A stretch of DNA of 64,000 nt from Diphasiastrum complanatum (Eukaryota; Streptophyta; Lycopodiopsida; Lycopodiales; Lycopodiaceae). The notes under the pieces are model-generated. The model searched no databases and was not told where the DNA came from. It saw nothing but the letters and a program-made list of their open reading frames with translations. The position numbers and the translations under genes were made by a program. The DNA is taken from positions 79,938,838-80,002,837 of the forward strand of contig CM055092.1 of NCBI GenBank assembly GCA_029204225.1, given 5' to 3'. The first letter of the stretch is position 1. Each line of letters begins with the position of its first letter. Below, in pieces: positions 45,398 to 51,071 of this stretch.

Positions 45398-45608
45398 AAA
45401 GATTTGATTTTCTTATCCATTTCAAAAGGAATGTGAAGGTTCTTGTTGTGGAGTCAAACTTAGTGGGTAGAAATTGAGGAGCTAATGTTTTAATGTTCAT
45501 CTTGTACAGGTTCTGAAGACAAAGGATTATCTTGATGTTCAACAAAATAAGCCATATGATGATATCAAAATCTCAGCACGAGCAAAGCTTCTGAAGACAG
45601 ACATTTAA
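20480..45608 (+). CDS. RAD21: Cohesin alpha-kleisin RAD21 (SYN-type), 14 coding exons, span of the gene
   Basis: The product is the kleisin subunit that closes the SMC1-SMC3 ring in mitotic sister-chromatid cohesion and is cleaved by separase at anaphase. Joining 14 exons by splice signals and phase gives about 1,131 residues. The Rad21/Rec8 N domain (residues 1-105; [38 protein letters not shown]) binds the SMC3 neck. The long acidic, repeat-bearing middle contains [15 protein letters not shown] and [15 protein letters not shown]. The C-terminal winged helix (about 1,040-1,131; [28 protein letters not shown]) binds the SMC1 head. A meiotic REC8 role is less likely because the N domain has the mitotic-type [15 protein letters not shown]. 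Introns 7, 8 and 12 are 4-7 kb and packed with transposons. Exon 9 shows a +1 shift. The total of 3,397 coding bases is one more than a multiple of three, matching a single extra base. Start, stop and all other joints are in frame. Confidence 0.9.
21262..21284 (+). repeat. G-rich TGGGG array in RAD21 intron 1, potential G-quadruplex
   Basis: Four or more consecutive tggggt units end in a run of six G. The array directly abuts the end of the copia fragment that starts at 21,285. Confidence 0.85.
21285..22135 (-). mobile_element. Copia fragment in RAD21 intron 1
   Basis: The minus strand from 22,127 reads [20 protein letters not shown], then [20 protein letters not shown], then [20 protein letters not shown], the reverse transcriptase to RNase H connection. 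Stop-ridden RNase H follows, to the purine tract agggagag at 21,290. No LTR follows: the sequence ends at the polypurine tract beside the G array. It is antisense to RAD21 and related to the fragment at 51,420-52,250. Confidence 0.85.
22140..22890. other. 3' part of RAD21 intron 1, no other feature seen
   Basis: T-rich intron sequence without recognised coding or repeats, leading to the exon 2 acceptor at 22,892. Confidence 0.5.
22893..23166 (+). CDS. RAD21: RAD21 exon 2
   Basis: It begins after tttgtgaag and reads (D)[18 protein letters not shown], then [20 protein letters not shown], which completes the N-terminal kleisin domain. It ends ...SSFRAN plus AG before gtcttc. The intron before it is 2.3 kb and contains a copia fragment. 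Confidence 0.95.
23423..23517 (+). CDS. RAD21: RAD21 exon 3
   Basis: It follows acceptor ttgctgcag and completes Ser (AG+T), reading [20 protein letters not shown] and then YLDSQFGLD. It ends with one base before gtaattg. The [10 protein letters not shown] segment is typical of plant SYN proteins. Confidence 0.92.
23705..23754 (+). CDS. RAD21: RAD21 exon 4
   Basis: A 50 bp exon between acceptor cttgcag and donor gtagag. With the carried base it gives [17 protein letters not shown] and leaves in phase 0. Confidence 0.85.
23976..24040 (+). CDS. RAD21: RAD21 exon 5
   Basis: It starts after atacag and reads [20 protein letters not shown], ending in GA before a strong donor gtaagtcc. The phase matches exon 6. 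Confidence 0.85.
24223..25133 (+). CDS. RAD21: RAD21 exon 6 (large, with four PATPxDDxLDL repeats)
   Basis: The acceptor is gtgacag, and the carried GA plus A makes Glu. The exon encodes about 300 acidic residues. They begin with four 13-14-residue repeats of the type [12 protein letters not shown], followed by DMMDLDEH and [10 protein letters not shown] segments, and end with [20 protein letters not shown] before donor gtcagt. This is the flexible middle of the kleisin, where separase sites and phosphorylation sites normally lie. No cleavage site is assigned. Confidence 0.92.
25508..25643 (+). CDS. RAD21: RAD21 exon 7
   Basis: After acceptor atgacag it reads [20 protein letters not shown], then the basic [18 protein letters not shown], a likely nuclear localisation signal. 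It ends VSMVLHG plus GA before donor gtatgc. The following 7.2 kb intron holds a copia element and a gypsy piece. Confidence 0.92.
25795..26090 (+). mobile_element. 5' LTR of intron 7 copia element
   Basis: It starts TGATGGGGACAA and ends AGTCTTATCA. It matches the LTR at 30228-30535, with a five-base insertion near the start and about a dozen base extra in the partner near the end. It contains the R/U5-like stretch gatgcactgctttttgctg, shared by both copies. Confidence 0.92.
26095..26106 (+). promoter_or_regulatory. Half-tRNA primer binding site (initiator Met tRNA anticodon arm)
   Basis: Just inside the 5' LTR the 12 bases ttatgggcccac are complementary to the anticodon-arm segment gtgggcccataa of plant initiator Met tRNA, not to its 3' end. 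Priming by an internal tRNA fragment is known for Drosophila copia and some plant copia lineages. The same tRNA segment can be read at 51,022-51,033 in this window. Confidence 0.7.
26269..27426 (+). pseudogene. Copia gag and protease (intron 7 element)
   Basis: This 385-codon frame has the UBN2-type gag fold region ([43 protein letters not shown]), a CCHC knuckle [14 protein letters not shown] near residue 235, and the protease motif [12 protein letters not shown] near residue 325 (active-site D-S-A-A). Gag packages the element RNA and the protease cuts the polyprotein. The frame is lost at about 27,420, before integrase. The true gag start may lie upstream of 26,269 in another frame. Confidence 0.9.
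27420..28530 (+). pseudogene. Copia integrase (intron 7 element), two frames
   Basis: The part to 27,874 has [16 protein letters not shown] and [14 protein letters not shown], the zinc-binding N-terminus. After a break, 27,898-28,530 reads [15 protein letters not shown] (second Asp) and [17 protein letters not shown] (Glu), then the C-terminal [18 protein letters not shown]. The first catalytic Asp region lies around the frame break. A stop at 28,530 cuts it from reverse transcriptase. Confidence 0.9.
28689..30207 (+). pseudogene. Copia reverse transcriptase and RNase H (intron 7 element)
   Basis: The pieces read [20 protein letters not shown], then [18 protein letters not shown] (Asp present), then [16 protein letters not shown] with an intact YVDD box. 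After a stop near 29,498, the RNase H part at 29,536-30,207 has [25 protein letters not shown] and [12 protein letters not shown]. Stops at 28,989 and 29,498 interrupt an otherwise full enzyme. Confidence 0.9.
30228..30535 (+). mobile_element. 3' LTR of intron 7 copia element
   Basis: It follows the purine tract gggagagag, starts TGATGGGGACAATTC and ends TAGTCTTATCA. It matches the 5' LTR along its length. It carries a short extra segment (gttcaatggttgtag) not present in the 5' copy. Confidence 0.92.
30640..31900 (-). pseudogene. Ty3/gypsy gag in RAD21 intron 7
   Basis: On the minus strand, broken frames give [75 protein letters not shown], and finally a knuckle-like [15 protein letters not shown]. 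This is the retrotransposon gag fold with a C-terminal zinc knuckle. It is antisense to RAD21. No protease or polymerase follows to the left, where the copia LTR begins at 30535, so the element is truncated or interrupted there. Confidence 0.85.
32181..32192 (-). promoter_or_regulatory. Primer binding site of the intron 7 gypsy element
   Basis: The bases gctctgatacca are complementary to the 3' end of initiator Met tRNA when read on the minus strand. The site lies about 280 bases upstream (minus strand) of the gag frame and two bases from the LTR start. Confidence 0.85.
32195..32480 (-). mobile_element. 5' LTR of the intron 7 gypsy element (right end uncertain)
   Basis: It starts TGTCAGGCTCTCC directly after the primer binding site. 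The outer end is not defined because there is no second copy. It lies only about 350 bases before RAD21 exon 8. Confidence 0.55.
32835..32971 (+). CDS. RAD21: RAD21 exon 8
   Basis: After acceptor ttgctag the carried GA plus G makes Glu, then [20 protein letters not shown], then [20 protein letters not shown] and EPSFPG. The RKKAPCT...IW motif is a signature of plant SYN kleisins. It ends one base before a strong donor gtgagt. Confidence 0.95.
33060..33500. other. Unassigned intron 8 sequence
   Basis: No coding or repeat signal was recognised, apart from a GC-richer patch around 33,095-33,140. Confidence 0.4.
33506..33571 (+). repeat. 33 bp direct repeat, two copies
   Basis: The unit cactaatgtac followed by acattagggca appears twice in tandem with three or so differences. 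It lies at the border of the LTR-like repeat to its right. Confidence 0.7.
33640..33858 (-). repeat. LTR-like repeat, copy in intron 8
   Basis: This segment matches the reverse complement of 40,091-40,315 over about 220 bases, with shared blocks ggtatatatagagcgtagag, cacctgcccatg and gaagcgct. The TATA-type box and a downstream pyrimidine-poor block suggest an LTR or a similar promoter-bearing repeat. It is oriented minus relative to the other copy. Confidence 0.7.
34127..34586 (-). mobile_element. 3' LTR of intron 8 copia element
   Basis: The right end is fixed by the minus-strand order of a purine tract (taagggggag) followed by TGTTAAATTTCATTC. The left end at the TG of TGATTGTTGACTG is likely but unconfirmed because the other LTR is missing. 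Confidence 0.6.
34587..36392 (-). mobile_element. Truncated Ty1/copia element in RAD21 intron 8
   Basis: From right to left the minus strand shows integrase ([34 protein letters not shown], then [16 protein letters not shown]), the linker before reverse transcriptase ([17 protein letters not shown]), a very short piece of reverse transcriptase, RNase H ([37 protein letters not shown]), and the polypurine tract and LTR. It breaks off within integrase at about 36,392, where plus-strand gypsy sequence starts. The element is antisense to RAD21. Confidence 0.88.
35174..35389 (-). pseudogene. Copia reverse transcriptase with the catalytic core deleted
   Basis: The frame reads [20 protein letters not shown], then [10 protein letters not shown], and passes directly into [20 protein letters not shown]. 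Compared with the order in other copia copies in this window, the whole palm including the Asp box and YVDD is missing, in one clean in-frame join. Confidence 0.85.
36393..36720 (+). pseudogene. Ty3/gypsy reverse transcriptase fragment
   Basis: The plus strand reads [20 protein letters not shown], then [10 protein letters not shown]. After a break it gives a degraded KNRCPLSMM...[18 protein letters not shown]. These are the opening motifs of gypsy reverse transcriptase up to the first Asp. It abuts copia integrase of opposite strand at about 36,393. Confidence 0.85.
36997..37339 (+). CDS. RAD21: RAD21 exon 9 (contains a +1 frame change)
   Basis: After acceptor gttcag it reads [20 protein letters not shown], then [17 protein letters not shown], up to [12 protein letters not shown] near 37,247. 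There the frame would stop at 37,269. One base on, a new frame reads [20 protein letters not shown] and then [10 protein letters not shown], ending one base before gtgtgtg with the phase exon 10 needs. Either one base has been inserted, or the read has an error at about 37,245-37,255. Alternatively a small intron ends at ttcattcag (37,255), for example from a donor at 37,162. Confidence 0.8.
37472..38352 (+). CDS. RAD21: RAD21 exon 10 (large, acidic 12-residue repeats)
   Basis: After acceptor ttgttccag it encodes about 290 residues: [20 protein letters not shown], then [10 protein letters not shown], and then an array of roughly 12-residue units such as [24 protein letters not shown] and [12 protein letters not shown]. 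It ends DEAPEE before the strong donor gtatgt. The array is acidic and probably disordered. Confidence 0.92.
38572..38605 (+). CDS. RAD21: RAD21 exon 11 (34 bp)
   Basis: A short exon between acceptor gctgcag and donor gtacta encodes [11 protein letters not shown] plus one base. Phase 0 entry and phase 1 exit match its neighbours. Confidence 0.8.
38606..39202. other. RAD21 intron 11, no transposon seen
   Basis: A 597 bp intron between gtactat and atcatgcag. No repeat or coding signal was recognised. Confidence 0.6.
39203..39305 (+). CDS. RAD21: RAD21 exon 12
   Basis: After acceptor atcatgcag it reads [20 protein letters not shown], then [15 protein letters not shown]. It ends in AG before gtgact. 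The acidic block followed by GWSVRTR leads straight into the C-terminal domain of exon 13. Confidence 0.92.
39306..40090. other. Start of RAD21 intron 12, unassigned
   Basis: No transposon coding was recognised. Two weak frames at 39,062-39,568 and 39,710-40,030 show no domain. Confidence 0.4.
40091..40315 (+). repeat. LTR-like repeat, copy in intron 12
   Basis: Homologous in inverted orientation to 33,640-33,858. It contains ctctacgctctatatatacc, a TATA-type box, and gactgtgaagcgctt. It continues rightward with a stretch not seen in the other copy. Confidence 0.7.
40330..42430. other. Intron 12, mostly unassigned repeat-like DNA
   Basis: A 97-codon plus-strand frame at 40,611-40,904 (with [20 protein letters not shown]) looks like a gag N-terminus, but no motif confirms it. 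The remainder has no recognised coding or structure. Confidence 0.35.
42430..43700 (-). mobile_element. Degraded LINE (3' part) in RAD21 intron 12
   Basis: The minus strand from 43,660 reads [20 protein letters not shown], then [14 protein letters not shown], matching the catalytic box of LINE reverse transcriptase with YVND in place of YADD. Further on, at 42,660-42,560, [20 protein letters not shown], then [12 protein letters not shown], is the C-terminal zinc-binding (zf-RVT) motif. Stops are frequent between them. It is antisense to RAD21. Confidence 0.75.
43712..43811. repeat. 100 bp foldback hairpin in RAD21 intron 12
   Basis: The outer arms ctttaaatgcca and tggcatttaaag are perfect complements. 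The inner arms agttaagtgagagagtgtca and tgacactccctcacttaact pair with one mismatch around a single central base. The middle of each arm (15 and 20 bases) pairs poorly. No coding is present. Confidence 0.85.
43900..44900. other. Intron 12, unassigned
   Basis: No domain-bearing frame was recognised. A short direct repeat aacatgccagggg occurs twice near 44,670-44,700. Confidence 0.4.
44909..45021. repeat. 113 bp imperfect foldback just before RAD21 exon 13
   Basis: The left arm cctgtgcaccatgccaggga, then gtgcatct, then ggctga pairs with the right arm tcagccc, tgatgcac, tccgtggcacggtgcagg, with scattered mismatches. The A-rich and T-rich inner parts (ggaaaaagct, agttttttctt) extend the stem. 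It lies about 180 bases upstream of the exon 13 acceptor. Confidence 0.75.
45203..45347 (+). CDS. RAD21: RAD21 exon 13
   Basis: After acceptor atctgcag it reads [20 protein letters not shown], then [20 protein letters not shown], then TL. This is the core of the C-terminal winged helix that binds the SMC1 head. The donor gtctct is immediately followed by a CT microsatellite. Confidence 0.95.
45349..45394 (+). repeat. (TC)n microsatellite at the RAD21 intron 13 donor
   Basis: Forty-six bases of pure TC repeat start one base after the GT-side G of the 5' splice site of the 162 bp intron 13. Confidence 0.97.
45510..45608 (+). CDS. RAD21: RAD21 exon 14 and stop
   Basis: After acceptor ttgtacag it reads [20 protein letters not shown], then [12 protein letters not shown] and TAA. 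It ends the winged-helix domain at the position usual for RAD21. Confidence 0.95.
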   Translation, partial: VLKTKDYLDVQQNKPYDDIKISARAKLLKTDI

Positions 45609-45850
45609 TATATCTTTAGGGGTATTATCTGTACACATTTTTATTTATGTAAGTTCAAATTGTAAATTGAAGGTTCTACTATACGTACTGATAGTTGAGG
45701 TTCTATTATACATGCTGGCTTGTAAGAAGCAGCAGCCTTTGTCATGGGAAACAAAATGGCCCAGTCCTGCTACCATTGTACTTTCATCTTTGTGATATTA
45801 ATAATTTTGTGTGTCTAGGTATACGATTTGCAGGATGACGATGTGGTACA
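45609..45850 (+). other. RAD21 3' untranslated region (end not fixed)
   Basis: AT-rich sequence follows the stop, with near-AATAAA motifs (attaataatttt near 45,798) and T-rich stretches. No exact cleavage site can be given. Confidence 0.4.
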
Positions 45851-47340
45851 TAATAACAGTTGTTGGACCACCTTCATATTACTATTATGAACAGTAATAC
45901 AAAAAAGGATGCTGCTACTTGTAAACTTCACTGCAATGAGACTCAGCTGCATTGACTGCATTCAACTTAAATTAAGTCCTACTTTCTTTCAGGGCACTTT
46001 GTGTGGCCTTAAACATGCATGTGCAATTTAGCAGCAGCTTTTCATATACAGCATAAAGCTTTATAGGGTCACGATAAAGCTTTATAGTGTCATGGGTTTC
46101 GTAATGGATGCTCATAGTGAGCCTTAAGAGGTACTAACCTTTCAATACTGAACACGATAACCATTCTGTGAGACCTTTGTTTGTTTGAGGCGTTTTGAGT
46201 TGCTTCTGTTGTTGTGCAGTTAAATTGATGGTAATTACACTGGTCTGAAAGAGCCCGTTTCCCGATTTTCCTTATCAGGAAAATGCTTGACAGTATGTTT
46301 ATTGAAATTTCCTGGTTTCAACAGATGGTCGACATGACTATTCTCATTCATTAGAGGTGAGCATAATTTCACTGTAACATGTTTCATTCAATGAAACTAT
46401 GGCTAAATATAAATTTCTCTACAATATTGGGCTAAAAAAATGCTCCGCAACAACCCATGGAACACCTCCAAATAGTCATATACATCAAAATTGTCAAATT
46501 AACCTACTCAATCTCTCTTAAAGCAACAAAAAGTTGAAAATTCAAAGTAAGACCAAAATGAATAGAATAATAGAGTAGCAACATGATCATACATATAAAT
46601 TCAACAACACCACCAACGACCACCATTGTGACTTGCTTATTGTTACAAGATTCTCTCATATTCCCTTGATCATCTTTAAGGAGGGCCCAAGGATAGCAAA
46701 GCATACGGGAAAGCCAATAACAAAAGTGAAAATTGAGACCTCTAGTGGAAATTTAGAAAAAGATAGGTCAACTTTGCCATTGGTAGATAGTTAAACTATT
46801 CACCAAAATAGTCTACTGACTCAAAGGTAGAGGTATTGAGATAGAGAATGAGTTAGACACTTCATGTGGTTTAGACTAAAGTTCAAAATTATTGTATTTC
46901 AAGCAAGAATAAGTCTGTTACATTGACAAAACTACAACTACTTGTGGTTTATTGACACAATCACTCTAAGTAGAGCTATTGTTTAGACACATATAATATA
47001 CATGTATGATACAAAGTATGCAGAAGTAAATCCATGAATGTAATAAATTGAAATAATAGGATTGATAAATCAGGACATAAATAATAGTGTCTGAGGTGTC
47101 AATGAGCACTATGCATTGGAACGATTTAATCTAATGTTGATCATTCAAATAAGTAACATCAATTACAAATAAAACTATTGACATTACAGTTTGATCAAAA
47201 GCTAAAAACATTACAAACGCCAAATGTTCATCAATTGGAAATAGCTCCTCAGTAGTTTCCAAAAAGAGAATGTATGGTGTTCAATTTGAACTTAGAACCA
47301 TATGACAAATGAATGTTCGATGTTGAAGCGAGTATTGACA
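45851..47340. other. Unassigned DNA downstream of RAD21
   Basis: No recognisable domain was seen in either strand. A local duplication of cgataaagctttata occurs near 46,050-46,090. A 66-codon minus frame at 46,504-46,704 is not supported by any motif. Confidence 0.4.
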
Positions 47341-47399
47341 ACGGAGGAGTTTTATTTGGATATCACCATAGAGCTCCTAACTAGGCTCCTCCTAACTTA

Positions 47400-47950
47400 G
47401 CTGTGAGCAGCTTCACGAAGATTAGCAATAACAGTCCCTCTAAGAAATCAAGGAGCCCAAGTAGATTTCATGGTAGTAGAAGTAAAAGTAGTACCACAAT
47501 AGGATTCCATTCAATGATTTGTGCAAATAGAACCATTTCATGATCCGGCAATCAATGTTATGACACAATTCATGCTCCTACACAACAACAAAGATAATGA
47601 AGTCATCAATTGGTTGTTTTAAATGTGGTGAAAATCATCAAAAAGCATAATGTCTTCATTAAGGCCAATCCACGTCTTTTGTCGAGATTGCAGATATGGG
47701 AACAACTTTAAGGATTGTGCTACAAGGCCACCACAAGCGATAATTTCAAAAACTCCACTACCAACAAGCACAACTGAGTCAAAAAAGAAACAATTCAAAT
47801 AACATTATAATCAAGTACTCAAATGAAGTAATTTACCAGATGAGACAATCACAAGAGTGGATATTAAGATCAAGGATCGTATAGCTTTCGCATCATGGCA
47901 TAGCTACAACTTAACAAAGATCAAGATCATCATGGATCAATGGATTGTGA
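47400..47950 (+). mobile_element. Possible gag remnant with zinc-knuckle-like cysteines
   Basis: Broken plus-strand frames give KCGENHQKA and CRDCRYGNNFKDCATRPPQ, which resemble the paired CCHC knuckles of plant gypsy gag. The surrounding frames are full of stops. Confidence 0.35.
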
Positions 47951-48190
47951 CATAATTGATTATACATGTCTTTTTATCTAAAGATATAAAGTAGAGACAC
48001 ATGTATACATGTATTTCTAGTTTATATCTGATTTGATCATAAGATGCATTGGAATCATTTTGAAAATTGAAGGAGACATTGATTTCAGCACCTATTCTAA
48101 GACCCCTAATGTCATGCCCACGACTAGTCTCAGATAGCATGTCCCCCCATAATAATGGTTGTAGGCCAATAATGCATTAAGCTAAGATTA

Positions 48191-48241
48191 GTCATCTCAA
48201 ATTGATTTTAGATATTTGCCTTAAAATCAATTTGAGATGAC
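48191..48241. repeat. Perfect 20 bp inverted repeat with 11 base loop
   Basis: gtcatctcaaattgatttta and taaaatcaatttgagatgac are exact complements, separated by gatatttgcct. The repeat lies directly at the left end of the gypsy integrase remnant. Confidence 0.95.
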
Positions 48242-48573
48242 TTTGCTTCATTCAATCATTCCATTGTGGCGGTCTGTAAAGATGGTAAGGCATCATTGCA
48301 TCTTCTCCATAAACCGATTGGAAAGGCATTTGATTGGTACTAACTTTGTATGTTGTTTGAAACACCCAAAGTGCCGCATACTACTTATGCTCCCAATATG
48401 AACTATCGGCTTTCACTTCTTTGGTAAGGATATTTCATAATATCTCATTTGAAGATTTTGCTAGACCATTTTCTTTTTATTAGATGTACTGAATCGATGA
48501 ATCACGAAAAATTCTTCTAGTAGCATGATGATATATCTTGCTTGAGTTCTTCTTGCGGATGGATGGGTTGGAC

Positions 48574-48969
48574 CTATATAATCCAAGCCCCATTTTTCAG
48601 AAGCTGCTTGGACAATAATGAATGTAATGGCACATAGTTGCCTTTATTGGTTTTCGTGCCCTTTGATAGAGATGACAAGTCTAAATAAACATTTATGTAT
48701 CCTTCAACATGATCCTGCATCCGAAGCTGTAAATTTAAAACTTTTACATCCCAAACTTCCGTGTCTGACCTTGAGGCAAGATGGACCACATAACGGTGAT
48801 CACTAGCCATAGTGGGCACTCGAAGCTTCTGCAGAAGTCGAGCATTCAAAAAATTGTGTACTAAAATTACAAGTACAATTAATAAATTGACTTCCAATTT
48901 ACCTCTTAGTAAATCCACCGCCATGAAACTTGACGATTTAGTTTTCCGTTCGGGGCCGTTGCTTAGCAC
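48574..48969 (-). pseudogene. Gypsy protease joined to integrase, RT lost
   Basis: This 131-codon frame begins in the protease region, where the usual DSGASHNF active site is degraded to VILVHNFLNARLL. It continues HLASRSDTEVWDVKVLNLQL and passes without a stop into SKGTKTNKGNYVPLHSLLSK, then QLLKNGAW, the linker before the gypsy integrase core. The join skips about 500 codons of polymerase. Confidence 0.65.
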
Positions 48970-49301
48970 GGTGCCCAGGTTTATTGCAGAGAAAACACAA
49001 ATTTTTGCTTAAGTGCAGCTAACTGTGCCTTGTCTTTTACCACCAGCTTCTTCTTGTTCTTTTCCTTCTTAGACTATTGGTACGCCTCTGCTTCCATTTC
49101 GTCGAAAAACTGCTTCTTCCGCTTATTTGTTGACTTTTCTATTTTGGATTTTGGGGCCGTTTGGTCATGCGTGCTTTTTTGCGAGGCAATAACGGTGCTA
49201 TCATAGGCCTTGGCCACACGGATAGCATCTTCCAATGAATGGAAGACATTCCTTTTACACTCGTTTTGATAATCGGCTGGCAGTCCAAAGATGAACTGCC
49301 A

Positions 49302-49532
49302 CTATGCCAACTTCCTATCAAATAGCGGCAACTTGGCCAAAGAATCCACGAACTCTTGGACATAAGCATCCAATTCTCGGTTGCCCATTTTACAGTTAAT
49401 AAAACATATATATAACTCGAAATTTTCTATCCTGATGAAAGCTTTACGGAATTCCGCTAGGAATCCAAGCCAAGTCACTAGTTTCGTGGAGATATCCCTC
49501 CACCATGAGGAGGCCTTGCCTTCCAGAAACAA
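49302..49532 (-). pseudogene. Gypsy gag (retrotrans_gag) fragment
   Basis: The frame reads MFLEGKASSWWRDISTKLVT, then WLGFLAEFRKAFIRIENFEL, then ELDAYVQEFVDSLAKLPLFD, the conserved core of plant gypsy gag. After a stop it continues leftward as FIFGLPADYQNECKRNVF. Confidence 0.85.
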
Positions 49533-49589
49533 TAGAAACCGAGGATATCCGCTTCTCCTCTGATGGGGAAGACAGGTGTCATAGCTGAG

Positions 49590-50680
49590 CGTTAGTTGTT
49601 ATCCATGTCCAAAAGAATTTATACTACTTATCAACATAATTAGCATTTTAATCATAGTCCAGACTTCCCAAAGAAATGGTGCAGACACGTGTGTAGGTGT
49701 TAGAGCAAATCCATGCTATGCTAACCCTGGTGACTTTAAAAAAAAAATCGTCAAGCACTACTGTCCATACTCATGAGCATTTTACCCTTTCTAGTTGTAT
49801 CTCACCATAATCTGATATAACCATTAAATGTGTAATAAATTTGTAAAAGCCATGGTTGAATAGTGTAGTTACAAATAAACTTATGTTTATTGTAACTCCA
49901 TATCCAACCCGTGGTTTTTAAGACCTTGTATTGGATAGGCTATATCTTATTGGTGAGGTTTTTGTGGTTTTTACAAGATATTAGGACAGATCTGTGCCAT
50001 TCTAATCCTTTTGTAAGAACCGTTTATCTTACACAAATCCATGTTGTCCAAGATAATTTGAAGAGAAACCTTGTTTCAGGACAGCGTATAGAGTAGTTAC
50101 ATCATTTACGAAGTGGTAGAATCAAACTAAGTAAGAACCAACTTATTTCCGCATTTAGGATCATTACTAGTCACTGAGAATGGAATATATTTGTAAAGAG
50201 ACACCTTCCCTTTCGAGCGTAAGTGGTTTATGCAAAGTCTAAAAATTGTTCGGAGAACTCATACCTGGATGATCGTAGCACTTAGCATGTTAAGGAAAGC
50301 CTATTAATCATTGCCTATATAAGTCCGAAACAAATGGTTTTATGTGCATACCTGTGCAGACGCTTATTAAAAACGAAGATAGTAGTAATATTTGATGCTA
50401 CAAAGAGCGCAAGTTTTATCTGTTAGTGCTTAAACACAATACTACTCCCTTTGAAATATCAACCAGTCAAAGGTATGATAGCAGACAGGTTAAAGCATGA
50501 GATATACTAATCATAATCAGAACATGCCAGTATTTGAGTTGTAACTTTTGTATGATAGCATGATAGTACAGTAGCTTCATCTCTGGACTATATGTACGTA
50601 ACCTTTCGTTACTTATAGAACAACCAAACATTCATTCTATCCTTTGAAGGATAGTAATGCTTATTGTGTAATGTAGTTAT
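49590..50680. other. Unassigned AT-rich DNA
   Basis: No motif-bearing frame, tRNA or repeat was recognised. It may be the 5' region of the gypsy element to its left. Confidence 0.4.
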
Positions 50681-50689
50681 CAAAACAAA

Positions 50690-50930
50690 CTTTCATCCTT
50701 TCATATCTATGATAAAGAGTTTGAGTACATACAACTGTTTATAAAGTAAGAAGTGCTTCATCGCCCATATGTTACATTCAAGAAGCAAGAGGCCATTGCA
50801 TATGCTATTATTTGCAGATTGTAGCTTACAATAAAACACATTTACTCTGCGCTTAGCTTTACAAAGTTCTTTAGATGCATAAGCAATCATTTTTGCAGGG
50901 TTTAATTTCATTATGCCAGAGAACCAAGGT
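50690..50930 (-). pseudogene. Ty3/gypsy RNase H fragment
   Basis: The minus strand reads KMIAYASKELCKAKRRVNVF, then LLLECNIWAMKHFLLYKQLY, then LKLFIIDMKG, matching the gypsy RNase H segment (IAYASRxL...EKExLAVxxAxxxxRxY). An extra stretch of about 10 residues lies in the middle, probably through a small insertion or frame change. Confidence 0.65.
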
Positions 50931-50997
50931 AGATGCTGCCCAAATTTTCTCTGAAACTAAATTTTTGTAGGCTGCCCACCTTATTTCTCAAAATAGG

Positions 50998-51069
50998 ATC
51001 ACAGTGGCGCAGCAGAAGCGTGGTGGGCCCATAACCCACAGGTCTCAGGATCGAAACCTAGCTCTGATA
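50998..51069 (+). tRNA. Initiator Met tRNA-like sequence (CAT anticodon), probably a pseudogene
   Basis: Seventy-two bases align end to end with plant initiator Met tRNA. The anticodon arm gtgggcccataacccac is intact with anticodon CAT, and the B-box ggatcgaaacc is intact. Differences are a C-C mismatch in the acceptor stem (atcacag against ctctgat), an A in place of conserved G18 in the D-loop (agcagaa), and a mismatch in the T-stem (tcagg against cctag). These defects suggest it is not a working gene. It is followed by cctg and an LTR-like start at 51,072. Confidence 0.8.
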
Positions 51070-51071
51070 CC

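Larger units (their letters stand above)
48242..49580 (-). mobile_element. Internally deleted Ty3/gypsy element (gag-PR-IN)
   Basis: From right to left on the minus strand: gag at 49,580-49,010 (FLEGKASSWWRDI, AEFRKAFI, ELDAYVQEFVDSLAKLPLF), protease-like sequence at 48,930-48,700 (HNFLNARLLQKLRVPT, YVVHLASRSDTEVWDVKVLN), then integrase at 48,640-48,250 (NYVPLHSLLSKQLLKNGAW, GPTHPSARRTQARYI, KLVPIKCLSN). Reverse transcriptase and RNase H, which should lie between protease and integrase, are absent. Confidence 0.75.

Noticed and set aside
45226-45420. Minus-strand frame over RAD21 exon 13
   Set aside because: It is the antisense of a confirmed exon plus the TC microsatellite.
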